A stretch of 64,000 nt of DNA from Chlorogloea sp. CCALA 695 (lineage in GTDB: Bacteria > Cyanobacteriota > Cyanobacteriia > Cyanobacteriales > Chroococcidiopsidaceae), in NCBI RefSeq assembly GCF_003003885.1, contig NZ_PVWN01000003.1, positions 1 to 64,000 of the forward strand. The letters run 5' to 3'. Below, one piece after another: positions 43,901 through 52,243 of the stretch. The notes below the pieces were generated by a model. The model was not told the DNA's origin. It did not search any database and saw only the letters and a list, made by a program, of their open reading frames with translations. Both the position numbers and the translations under genes were made by a program. Position 1 is the first letter of the stretch. Each line of letters begins with the position of its first letter.

Positions 43901-44527
43901 CATACAGCGTCAGTAACGGCGGTAGCTTTTAGTCCTGATGGCAAACACTTGGCTAGTAGTAGTTTCGACCAAACTATTAAAGTGTGGGAAGTTTCCACAG
44001 GACAATGTATTTTTACGCTGCTAGGTCATACTAATAGCATCTGGGCAGTTTCTTTTAGTCCTGATGGTCAACAATTAGCTAGTGGTAGTTTCGATTGTAC
44101 TATCCGTGTCTGGAATATCACTACAAGAGTATGTACGCATATATTAAAGGGACATACCGCCCCTGTTACTTCGATTTATTATCAACCGATGCAGACAGCT
44201 TTCCCTACCGCAGATAATTGGCAATTAGTGAGTGCGGGTTTTGACCAAACTATTCGCCAATGGAATTTACAAACTTGCGAATGCACCCAAATGACCGGAC
44301 ATACAGGAATTGTCTATGCGATCGCCATGTCTGCGTCTATACCCAAGCAAATTGTTTTTAGCGGCAGTTTTGACGAAACTATTAAGGCTTGGAATCTGGA
44401 AACGGAAAATTGTTTTTTATCTATGCGATCGCCTCGTCCCTACGAAGGAATGCAAATTACTAAGGTCAAAGGATTGACTCAGGCACAAAAATCAACCTTA
44501 AAAGCTTTAGGTGCTATAGAAAATTAG
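40979..44527 (+). CDS. NLR-like protein: HTH-like N-terminus, NB-ARC ATPase, 14 WD40 repeats
   Basis: 1182 residues from the ATG at 40979 (MTVEDAIAFIEQVV), the start usual for this class; a longer frame back to 40877 looks non-coding. The N-terminal 100 residues (SYQEMAIGSGYDCGYIKDTG) form the helical vMAP-type domain seen before NB-ARC in cyanobacteria. The ATPase follows: Walker A LGMGGIGKTALAV (near residue 132), Walker B CLLVLDN, LILTSREKP and GNPLALKIAA. A linker (residues 380-540) precedes 14 WD40 repeats, two seven-bladed propellers (for example VWSVAFSPDGRMLASGSED). Such STAND proteins oligomerise on ligand binding; some related bacterial ones act in phage defence. No effector domain is identified. 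Confidence 0.9.
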   Translation: MTVEDAIAFIEQVVQPKQLNKIQRLVLDCSYQGHSYQEMAIGSGYDCGYIKDTGYKLWLLLSDSLGEKVNKQNCQAVIKRLAQKSINPAPVVSLSQDWGEAIDVSVFYGRIIELTTLQQWIVGDRCRLITILGMGGIGKTALAVKIAEQVKADFQFLIWRSLRNAPAIEKLLSDLILFVSNQQAGEKPGSIDEQISLLIKYLASSRCLLVLDNTETILQSGERGGNYRQGYEGYGQLIRRIADERHQSCLILTSREKPVGLSAREGEILPVKSLSITGVAQETGQIILASVGLTQFDDAKELSDRYAGNPLALKIAASTIKSLFGGNISAFFNQGTIVFGDIWDLLEQQCDRLSNVETQIMRWLAIARERVTLQELYADIIPKIPQRELMEVLESLQKRSLIEINTFGCTQQPLVMEYVTERLVKQFYTEIADHQLQLLNSYVLIKASAKDYIREAQIRLILQPVSEALKNSFENKQLLKAHLDQLLGTLRANSAYQNGYAAGNLLNLYWHLQTDRSDARDYSYLAVRQAYLPNVTLHQFNFTQTEFDRCVFAETFGGITGVAFSPDNQLLATSDTGGKIHICQVSDRTQLTICKGHIHWAWAIAFSPNGQLLASVADDYLVKLWDVKSGNCLATLEGHTYSVNTVAFSPDGQTLATSGQDREIRLWDLSNIKNAPRVLKGHSERVWSVAFSPDGRMLASGSEDNAIALWDLATGNCHYLQGHTNWVRTVAFSVDGQTLVSGGYDQTLRFWDVNTRQCLNIISAHTGVITAVSFSSNGQWLASSSYDQTLKLWDVRTLECQKTFIGHTNRVWSVAFSPDNQQLASGADDHATALWNIKTGECDRTTIGHTNSVLALALSNDGNLLASGHEDQTIRLWNLAQGKCCQTIQGHTNRVWSVAFAPQEEVLATSSADRTIKLWNYKTGECLRTIMGHSSWVWSVVFSPDGDYLASASYDQTVKVWEVKTGKCLQTLTEHTASVTAVAFSPDGKHLASSSFDQTIKVWEVSTGQCIFTLLGHTNSIWAVSFSPDGQQLASGSFDCTIRVWNITTRVCTHILKGHTAPVTSIYYQPMQTAFPTADNWQLVSAGFDQTIRQWNLQTCECTQMTGHTGIVYAIAMSASIPKQIVFSGSFDETIKAWNLETENCFLSMRSPRPYEGMQITKVKGLTQAQKSTLKALGAIEN

Positions 44528-44556
44528 ACGTTGTTTTAGATACATTAATTTTGGTA

Positions 44557-44585
44557 TAGAGACGTTGCAATGCAACATCTCTACA
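44557..44585. repeat. AGAGACGTTGC-type palindromic repeat, copy 4
   Basis: AGAGACGTTGCA and TGCAACATCTCT form a 12-bp stem with one mismatch, followed by ACA. It lies between the convergent NLR-like and PEP-CTERM genes and may end both transcripts. Confidence 0.75.
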
Positions 44586-44591
44586 ATGTGG

Positions 44592-45701
44592 TTATTTCTT
44601 GCGTTTACGCCAATTACTAAGACCAAATAATCCTAAACCTAATACTCCCAAAACAGAACTTGGTTCGGGTACTGCTGTGGCGATAAAACCGCGCTGTACG
44701 CCGTTATAAAGACCAACTCCAATAATATCGCCATTATTATTAATCTCCAACGCCGAAGTAAGTTCCCATCCTACGCTGGGGTCAACCAAGCTATTGAGAT
44801 CGAGTATTTCGCCATCTTCCCATAAAAAAGCGTGTTGTGTAGATTCCCCTGACAGGGTGGAATCGCCAACTATCTGTTGGGAATTATTAACGCCCAAAGC
44901 CTTGCTAAAATTACCACCTAATGACCCTAAACTAACTCCGATTTGGGTAGGATCTTCCCACAAAGTAGCAAACTCTACATCATTTGAAAGGGAGTTGCTA
45001 GAGCTACCAACAATATTACCTGAATCGTTAATATCGCTTGCAGTAGTACCATATAGATAGAGTAAGGGATCTTCAGGCTCGGTTGAAGCGGGAATAAGAA
45101 AATTCTCACCGCTATTATTAGTTGTACCCTTGATACCAATTCCACTATATATGCCCGTACCAATTACTTGGTCTTGATTATTGATAGCAATATTAGAAAG
45201 GCTTCTGGTAAATATAGCTTCAATTGTCGAGCCGTCGCTTTGTTGCACTAAGCCGACACGACTATCATAATTTAGTGCTATTGTACCCGAATCGTTGATG
45301 TCTTCTGCTGTGTTGGGAGAACAAAAATCACTACAGATTTGATCGCGGGGTAAGCCAGAAATTGTCAGTCCGTCGGAAATGAAAGCTTGATCGGGTATGG
45401 TTTCTTGATACAGCGTAGATTCATTGATTGTCAGCCCACCGCCGACGATCGCACCTTTATTATTGATAGATGTAGCAAAAAGATCGCTATTGTTAGCGCC
45501 CTGAAGGGTATTTAGATTAGTGACATTGCCATTTTGCCACAAATACTGTTGTCCTACTACCTGAGCGCTATCATTGATATCTGAAGGCAGAAAATCTAAA
45601 CCAGTAATTGCATACAAAGAAGCTGCATTAACGGGTGCAATGCTTCCTAGTCCAATTGCGATTCCAGCAGTAGCGATTGATAGTTTTTTGACTGAAAACA
45701 T
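44592..45701 (-). CDS. HAF-repeat PEP-CTERM protein
   Basis: 369 residues from the ATG at 45701, which has AGGAAAATC before it and begins the signal peptide (KKLSIATAGIAIGLGSIA). An upstream start at 45728 adds nine unlikely residues. The body contains HAF-type repeats (INDSGNIVGSSSN, VNNSQQIVGDSTL, HAFLWEDGEILDLNSL). The C-terminus has VPEPSSVLGVLGLGLFGL followed by RKRKK, the PEP-CTERM sorting signal recognised by exosortase. It is probably an exported, surface or matrix protein. No exosortase gene is in the window. Confidence 0.92.
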   Translation of the reverse strand: MFSVKKLSIATAGIAIGLGSIAPVNAASLYAITGLDFLPSDINDSAQVVGQQYLWQNGNVTNLNTLQGANNSDLFATSINNKGAIVGGGLTINESTLYQETIPDQAFISDGLTISGLPRDQICSDFCSPNTAEDINDSGTIALNYDSRVGLVQQSDGSTIEAIFTRSLSNIAINNQDQVIGTGIYSGIGIKGTTNNSGENFLIPASTEPEDPLLYLYGTTASDINDSGNIVGSSSNSLSNDVEFATLWEDPTQIGVSLGSLGGNFSKALGVNNSQQIVGDSTLSGESTQHAFLWEDGEILDLNSLVDPSVGWELTSALEINNNGDIIGVGLYNGVQRGFIATAVPEPSSVLGVLGLGLFGLSNWRKRKK

Positions 45702-45957
45702 GATTTTCCTATTCTTACAATTTGACAAAATAATTCGCCTAGCCTGTTATTAGATAATTAGTCTTATCTACAATAGATTAGTTGTTTAATAAAAGCTTTT
45801 TTCTATCGCTCAATTAGTGCGTAATTTTTCAACAAGTTAAATATAACTTATAAATTTATATTTTTATGTAAAATTACTGTGAAGTTAGCCATATATAAAA
45901 TTACTGTAACGTTGCTCAAGTGCTTGTGTATGGCAAGTTTAACTAGTAATGAGTATC

Positions 45958-45997
45958 AAATTATACTTATATAAACCTATACTTATAAGTATAATTT
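45958..45997. terminator. AT-rich inverted repeat at the end of tamB
   Basis: AAATTATACTTAT (45958-45970) and ATAAGTATAATTT (45985-45997) are perfect 13-bp arms. The right arm overlaps the tamB stop codon and contains half of a second palindrome, TATACTTATAAGTATA (45978-45993), so two alternative hairpins are possible. Confidence 0.55.
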
Positions 45998-48900
45998 AAA
46001 AGCTGTTTTGGTACTCGAAAATTGCCAAACTTTCAGCGTTTAAATTTGATGAAGCTCGGATACGGACGCGATCGCTCAACCGATAACTTAAACCAAATTG
46101 GGTAGGATCATTAGTGGTGAGTATTTTTAGCACCGACACCGAAAGATTGCGCGAAAGATCGACATTTCCTTCGGCTGCTAACCCCAAGGTTGAACTGCGC
46201 GATTCTTCAGAAGTCGTGACTGTTGGAAATAGACGCAATTCGTCTAAACCCAAAGCATTACCAATGCGGCTGAACGTGCCTTGAAAATTGCCTAAGATTG
46301 CTGAACCTGCTAAGTTGGCTAAACCTAATGTGCTGTCACCCCGTCCAAGAGTATCGACAAAGCCACCACCAATTAGGGCAACAATTTCGTTTTGGCTGCG
46401 GCTAGGATCACTGGTTAATTCTAAGTTATCAAAGAGTTGACTAGCGGGGCCTTGTACTCTAGCTTGAACGCGCACGGTGCGCAGAGAGCCAAGATCGGTA
46501 GCCAAAGCTTCACTAATTTCCGAGGAAATAGGAGATGATGGAACTCGACTTGATTGAGTTACTTCGGGAACTCTAGCCACCAATCGAACATCAAGATCGG
46601 GGTCTAATCCGCGATCAGGAATAAACGTTGCTTGATTTTTGTAGTCACGAGAGAGGACAAATTGAGTCGTAAATAAATTGACCCCCCCACTACGCAAACG
46701 AATATTACCTTGGGGGCGAATATCGTCTAAAGAGCCGTTGATAGTGAGCGTACCGCCTGCTTGAAATTGTAAAATTGGCTGACGAGCGATCGCAATATTA
46801 TCGCCCAAAGTCAATAGCAAATTATTAAATGCTGGAGAAGTTGAAACGGGACTAACCGTAGATGGACGTAAAGAATTAGCTATTTGTTGACGGCTAGAAG
46901 TTGCCGCATCTTGATTTTCACCCAGCAATACTTGACCATCGGCTAACAGCACTTCACCGCCAATTACAGGACTATTTGCAGCGCCAGAAACGACTACATT
47001 ACCACTTGCGCCCCCCCGATACAATCCTTTGAGATTGAGTGCCAGTTGGTCTAAGTTAAAAGTTAGGGGATTAGCTAAATCGGGGTCATTGGGTGGCAAA
47101 CTTTTAAAGATGGGGAGAACACCTTTAACTACTACTTGACCTTTAGAAAAATTGCCTTGGAGATTTTCAACTTGTAAGCGGTCAAAATCAAAGTCTACAG
47201 TCCCCGTTACATTGGTCAAAGGTTCCGGTAAAGCTTGGGCGGTAATTGTGGCGTTGTTGATTGTAGCAACACCTGTAGCTACTGGTTGCTTGAGCGTTCC
47301 CCGGACTTGGAGTTGCACTTTGCCTTGACCATTTTGCCAAGCTACTTGATTAGTAAATAAATTGAGTAATGCCAAACCTTCATCTTGAACGTTGATATCT
47401 AGCGTAATGCGATCGCTCTCAGGTTTAACGGTCACAAAAGGCAAGGCTAGAGGGACGTTACCACTAATTGTTACAGGTTGGGGGCTATCAACTTTAATCG
47501 TGCTATCGAAGTTTAACCGAGCGTTGTTATAACCAAAGCTGGAAGTTGCGTTATTAATTTCTTTTTGGTTTAAAGTGCCGTTTGCTAAACTAAGTTTGCC
47601 GATTACTTGGGGATTAGAAAGTTGTCCTGTTAAAGTTGCTTGCGCGTTGAGGTTTCCTGTTATATCTACAGGCAATTTCACAAAACTATTGAGCGCCTCA
47701 ATAGGAAAATTGTTGATTTGCAATTGTCCGGTTTGCCTTGTACCGCCAATTTGACCGCTAAATGCTACTAATGACTGGTCTGATTGCAGACGTAAGGGGG
47801 CAAAAGTTAAAACACCGCCCATTAAGCTACCTTCTGCTTTTACTTGATTTGCAGTGTAGTAGTTGCCTAGTTTCCAGTCTGTACCGTCAATGTCAAACTT
47901 TACTGATACATTTGGTACAGTGCCATTAACTGCAATGTCTGCGTTAAAAATTCCCTCTAAGTCTTCAAGCTTGGGTATTTGGGGCGAATTGCTACGACGC
48001 TCTTGTTGCTGTAGCTGTAGCAACATATTAATTTCCGAGTAGCGGCGCAATTGAGCAAGCAAAGTTGCACCGGGTAAGCCTACGGGTAAAGCCCGGAGAC
48101 TATTTGCGCCTCCTGGGGTTGGTAATACACCACTAGAATTTTGTAAACTTATTAATTGAAAAGCAGCGATCGCATCAGTGACTTTTCCATTTGTAACTTT
48201 CAGTTGTCCTTTGATTTGAGGAGCGCCCGAACCATTGGGGGCAAAGCTTCCGGTGGCTGCATAGAGACTTTCACCAATTTTAAATCGGGCATCGGTTAAA
48301 CTTACAGCGCCATTATTGTAGGTAAATTGTCCGGTAAATTCTTCGCCTTTAAGCCGACCTAAAACGGGTTGAGAAATAGCTACATCGCCAGCGACGGCAA
48401 TTGTTTGTTTATTAACGGTAAAATCTCCCGTTAGCAAGCCACCGACAGGTTGCGAACCCAAAGCAGTATTAGGCAAGCGTAAGGAAAGCGCCAATAAGGG
48501 GAAGTTTTCGACCTTTACTAACAGATTTTCGCCGTTAGTTTCACCTGTTGCGATCGCGCGATCGCGTTGTACAGTAAAAGAATTAGGGAGATAATTAGGG
48601 TCAAGGTTTAGAGCAATGCGATCATTATTTCCTTTAACATCTAACTCCACGCCGCTACTCGTTGTAGTCTGTACGTTTCCGGTTAAAACTCTTTCAAAAG
48701 CCAGCTTATTTACTACCAAATCGCGTAGCCGCACCGCCCCTACTACATTGGGAGTTGGTAAAGTACCGCTAATTCTCCCAGCAAAATCTCCCTTTCCTGC
48801 CAAACTTACGGTATTAGGAAGGTTAAAAGGTAAGTCTTGTAAGGCGTAGTTTTTTGCCTGGACTTGCAAGTTTAATGATTCAATAGCGGGAATTTGCGGA

Positions 48901-51623
48901 TTAACAAAAACAACTCCACTAGCAATAGTGTCAACAGAAGTAGCTTTTAAGACGGTAACTTTTCTGCCATCCCATTTAATGTCTGCCGTTAGCGGTTGCG
49001 TTACTAAAGACACTCCTTGAGACAATATTACTTGTCCGTTGGCGCGAACTCCTGCCAAATTGAAAGCTGCAACATTTCCATTTACCTGCAATTGACCGTC
49101 TAAATTGCCGCGTAAATCTGGGGAAAATTGACTTAGTTGGAGTTGGTTGGGGTTGACAAGCGCTTGAAAATTGCCTTTATTTAGCTGAATATTTGTCGCC
49201 ACAATCCTACCACTAGCAGCATTTAATTGTCCTCTCCCGGTGGCAGAAATTGCATTTAGTTCAAAGGATTCGGTAGTTCCAGAAGCCTGAAATACCCCGC
49301 TTGCTCTCCCTCTAAACTGCGGTGGTACAGTAGTAGGAACTATTTGTTGTAATTGCACATCTTCAGCTTGAACAAGGGCTTGATAATTGCCTCTATTTAG
49401 CCTGATATTGGTAGCTGTAACCGTTCCATCAGCAACCTTTAAGCGTCCGATTCCCGTAGCTGCGATCGCATTGGGCGCAAAAGATGCCGTAGTTCCAGAA
49501 GCATTAAATATACCCGTCAATCTGCCTTGTCTTAACTGTGGCGGTACAGGGACTAAACTACCTAGTTGCACATCTTGAGGTCTAACAAGGGCTTTATAGT
49601 TACCTTTATTTAGCTGGATATTGGTAGCTGTAACTGTACCACCGCCAATATTTAAGCGCCCACTTCCCGCAAGTGCGATCTCATTTGGTTGAAATGATGC
49701 CGTAGTGCCAGAAGCCTGAAATACGCCTGTTAATCTGCCTTGTCTTAACTGGGTTGGGACTTCTACTAAACTACCTAGCTGCACGTTTTGAGGTTTAACT
49801 AGGGCTTGCCAGTTACCTTTATTTAGCTTGATATTTGTAGCTGTAACTGTACCGCCGCCCACCGCTAATTGCCCAACCCCTTCAGCTAAGATCGTTTCTG
49901 GCTTAAAAGACTTTGTAGAACCTAAAACGTTAAATCGACCGCTTGAAGGCGCTTGCAAGGCTGGCGGAACAGAAGTTAGTTGTCCTAGCCTGACTCTATT
50001 TGCAATTATGGATGCTCTAAAAACTTCGCCTTTTAATTGTCCCGCCGCTTGGACTATACCGCCTGCTACCAAAAGCTTTGTATCGCGGAAGGTGAAAGTA
50101 TCAGCGTTATTTATAACAATTTGTCCGCTACCAGGATAACTCGCTTGGGGTGCTTGCCAATTGACAATGGTTTGTAAGTTACCGATACCGCCGCTAACAA
50201 AAGTTTTAGCCGATACTGTACCAAGTCTTAATTGTGGCGAGATATTGTACTGACGCGCGATCGCATCTCCGGGAATATTTCGCGCCACCGTATCAAATCC
50301 TAGCTGTGGCGTTTCCCCTAATTTAATAATCCCATTTCCGGTAACTTGTCCTCCGGCGACGGGAATTGCTTGAATATTTCTAAAAGCAATTACTAATTTT
50401 GCGGGTGCATAGGCAAATTCACTGCGGATTTGCTTAAAATTTATTCTGTCAATCCGGGTGATTTTAGTATTGACTACCGTACCGGATAATACTGGCGTTT
50501 CTAAAGCGCCCACCAACTGAACCTTAGCGCTTACATTCCCGCTTACTGGTACGGGTAATTGCAACTTTAGAGTTTTTTGAGCATTAGCTAAAGTCACCGA
50601 TGGGACAATTGCGCTAATATTGTAACCTCGCTGCGTATCTAAAATTCCGTTGGCTATTAGCCCAATTAAGCCGTAGCTAGTGGTAACTTTATCTAGTCCA
50701 ATCACCGTACCAGTAAACCGCAGATTACCGTTTGCTTGCTTAAAAGCTTGGGGTAGTTGCTTTACTTTGGCGGTAACAGAACTTAAATTAACTGCGCCAG
50801 TTAATAATATTGGTTGCTGTGGCTTGCTGTAAATTTTTAAATTGCCACTAACTCTACCCGATTGGAGTTCTAGAGGTAACTTAATTAAGCGAGTTGCTTC
50901 TGATGCTAAAACATCTTGAGCGCGAAGCTGTAAGTTTGTTTCTTCAGTTTTAGGACGGGTTTCGCCTCTAATCGACAGGCTACCATTAGTTGACAATTGA
51001 CCGTTTAGATCGTACTTAACTAACTGGTTATTTTCTAAAAGTTGAGCCGAACCATTGTCTATATTGACTTGTACTTGATTTTTGCCCTTAGTTTTAATAT
51101 TTGGGACTAATACAACATTAGCGTTTTGAACCCGAATATTATCTAACTGGGTTTTAAAAGCTCCTTTACTCTCTTGGGTATTGATGGTAGTAGCAATCCA
51201 CTGTCCGGTTGAATCTTGGTCAATATAGACATCAGGATTAATTAGAGTTATATCTAGCTTTAAAGTCCGCGTCAATGCTAGTTGAAATAAGTCAAACTTA
51301 ACTTCTACAGCTTCCACCGTAGCGCGATCGCGATCTTTATTTGTAGCAGGTATGGCAGACTTACCAAAACGCAAGCTAGTTAGGGAAACTCTTTCAACTT
51401 GTCCTAGCTGAACATCTCGATTTAAAGTTTGAATTAAATTTGCTTGGATTATCGGCGCTAATTGCTCTTGCACAAAACCCCACAGCCACCAAGCACCCCC
51501 CGCAACTCCAATTAAAACGGGAATACCTAAATATATACCTGTGCGTCTAAATAACATAAACCAGAAACGCTGACGGGAATTATATTTATTTTTGCTATGG
51601 ACTTCTGCCGATAATTTCGTCAT
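45996..51623 (-). CDS. tamB: TamB-like translocation/assembly module (DUF490)
   Basis: 1875 residues. One N-terminal membrane anchor (IYLGIPVLIGVAGGAWWLW, about residues 32-50) precedes a very long beta-rich region of the AsmA/TamB type, and the C-terminal DUF490 domain (from about residue 1500; FIPDRGLDPDLDVRLVARV, SRSQNEIVALIGGG, LSYRLSDRVRIRASSN) ends in a phenylalanine, as in outer-membrane-associated proteins. It should span the periplasm, moving lipids or assisting outer-membrane protein assembly with an Omp85 partner. In cyanobacteria a homologue is essential to the chloroplast-like envelope (TIC236 relation). Residues about 540-850 hold four to five near-copies of a 72-residue unit. 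Confidence 0.93.
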   Translation of the reverse strand: MTKLSAEVHSKNKYNSRQRFWFMLFRRTGIYLGIPVLIGVAGGAWWLWGFVQEQLAPIIQANLIQTLNRDVQLGQVERVSLTSLRFGKSAIPATNKDRDRATVEAVEVKFDLFQLALTRTLKLDITLINPDVYIDQDSTGQWIATTINTQESKGAFKTQLDNIRVQNANVVLVPNIKTKGKNQVQVNIDNGSAQLLENNQLVKYDLNGQLSTNGSLSIRGETRPKTEETNLQLRAQDVLASEATRLIKLPLELQSGRVSGNLKIYSKPQQPILLTGAVNLSSVTAKVKQLPQAFKQANGNLRFTGTVIGLDKVTTSYGLIGLIANGILDTQRGYNISAIVPSVTLANAQKTLKLQLPVPVSGNVSAKVQLVGALETPVLSGTVVNTKITRIDRINFKQIRSEFAYAPAKLVIAFRNIQAIPVAGGQVTGNGIIKLGETPQLGFDTVARNIPGDAIARQYNISPQLRLGTVSAKTFVSGGIGNLQTIVNWQAPQASYPGSGQIVINNADTFTFRDTKLLVAGGIVQAAGQLKGEVFRASIIANRVRLGQLTSVPPALQAPSSGRFNVLGSTKSFKPETILAEGVGQLAVGGGTVTATNIKLNKGNWQALVKPQNVQLGSLVEVPTQLRQGRLTGVFQASGTTASFQPNEIALAGSGRLNIGGGTVTATNIQLNKGNYKALVRPQDVQLGSLVPVPPQLRQGRLTGIFNASGTTASFAPNAIAATGIGRLKVADGTVTATNIRLNRGNYQALVQAEDVQLQQIVPTTVPPQFRGRASGVFQASGTTESFELNAISATGRGQLNAASGRIVATNIQLNKGNFQALVNPNQLQLSQFSPDLRGNLDGQLQVNGNVAAFNLAGVRANGQVILSQGVSLVTQPLTADIKWDGRKVTVLKATSVDTIASGVVFVNPQIPAIESLNLQVQAKNYALQDLPFNLPNTVSLAGKGDFAGRISGTLPTPNVVGAVRLRDLVVNKLAFERVLTGNVQTTTSSGVELDVKGNNDRIALNLDPNYLPNSFTVQRDRAIATGETNGENLLVKVENFPLLALSLRLPNTALGSQPVGGLLTGDFTVNKQTIAVAGDVAISQPVLGRLKGEEFTGQFTYNNGAVSLTDARFKIGESLYAATGSFAPNGSGAPQIKGQLKVTNGKVTDAIAAFQLISLQNSSGVLPTPGGANSLRALPVGLPGATLLAQLRRYSEINMLLQLQQQERRSNSPQIPKLEDLEGIFNADIAVNGTVPNVSVKFDIDGTDWKLGNYYTANQVKAEGSLMGGVLTFAPLRLQSDQSLVAFSGQIGGTRQTGQLQINNFPIEALNSFVKLPVDITGNLNAQATLTGQLSNPQVIGKLSLANGTLNQKEINNATSSFGYNNARLNFDSTIKVDSPQPVTISGNVPLALPFVTVKPESDRITLDINVQDEGLALLNLFTNQVAWQNGQGKVQLQVRGTLKQPVATGVATINNATITAQALPEPLTNVTGTVDFDFDRLQVENLQGNFSKGQVVVKGVLPIFKSLPPNDPDLANPLTFNLDQLALNLKGLYRGGASGNVVVSGAANSPVIGGEVLLADGQVLLGENQDAATSSRQQIANSLRPSTVSPVSTSPAFNNLLLTLGDNIAIARQPILQFQAGGTLTINGSLDDIRPQGNIRLRSGGVNLFTTQFVLSRDYKNQATFIPDRGLDPDLDVRLVARVPEVTQSSRVPSSPISSEISEALATDLGSLRTVRVQARVQGPASQLFDNLELTSDPSRSQNEIVALIGGGFVDTLGRGDSTLGLANLAGSAILGNFQGTFSRIGNALGLDELRLFPTVTTSEESRSSTLGLAAEGNVDLSRNLSVSVLKILTTNDPTQFGLSYRLSDRVRIRASSNLNAESLAIFEYQNSF
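49070..50010 (-). repeat. Tandem 72-codon repeats inside tamB
   Basis: The unit GGGTVTATNIQLNKGN, ALVRPQDVQLGSLV, LRQGRLTG-FQASGTTASF recurs four to five times with decreasing similarity from the centre outward. High DNA similarity between central copies indicates recent expansion. Confidence 0.8.
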
Positions 51624-51850
51624 TCCACCTCACAATTAGCAAAAGTAACCGAATCAATAGATGTTACAACTGCTGTGTTCCTACGGCAAGGGGTACAAAA
51701 AATTCTTAATGGCGCGATCGCCTAGGATAGAAGCTAAGGACGCTAATTTATTATAAGTAGTTGCAAAAAATTAATTTAAGTTAGCGCTAGTTCTTTATGG
51801 TAGAGAATGGTGAAACCTGAAAAATGAGTAATTGAGGATCGAAACTAAAC

Positions 51851-52243
51851 ATGGTCGCACCTATGCGCGTATTCGTTTTATTATTTAATGCTCGTACCGA
51901 AAACGAGGGTATCCATACAATTCAAGTAGGCGATCGCAATAAGCTATTGATGTTTGAATCAGAGGATGATGCTACTCGCTTTGCACTCATGTTAGAAGCC
52001 CAAGACTTTCCTCCAGCTACGGTAGAAAGGATGGATAGCGACGAAGTAGAAGAATTTTGTAATGGTGCTGGCTACGATTGGGAACTTGTACCCGACGGCG
52101 CTTTAGCTGTACCACCCGAAAGCAATGTTGAAGATACCGACTGGAAAGAAGAAGGTAAAAATCCCTCACCAGACGACAAAGAAATAACCGACGACGATGC
52201 AGAATTAGACAGGATTCGCCGCCAGTTTGAGGGATTGCTGTAA
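51851..52243 (+). CDS. DUF3110 domain protein
   Basis: 130 residues. The N-terminal domain MRVFVLLFNARTENEGIHTI, then FESEDDATRFALMLEAQDFP and CNGAGYDWELVPDG is DUF3110, found in cyanobacteria and plant plastids and of unknown function. The C-terminus is a very acidic tail (SPDDKEITDDDAELDR). It abuts murQ without a gap, and both are transcribed together. Confidence 0.9.
   Translation: MVAPMRVFVLLFNARTENEGIHTIQVGDRNKLLMFESEDDATRFALMLEAQDFPPATVERMDSDEVEEFCNGAGYDWELVPDGALAVPPESNVEDTDWKEEGKNPSPDDKEITDDDAELDRIRRQFEGLL

Noticed and set aside
48616-50139. Frames on the plus strand within tamB
   Set aside because: They repeat with the tamB internal repeats and are antisense shadows.
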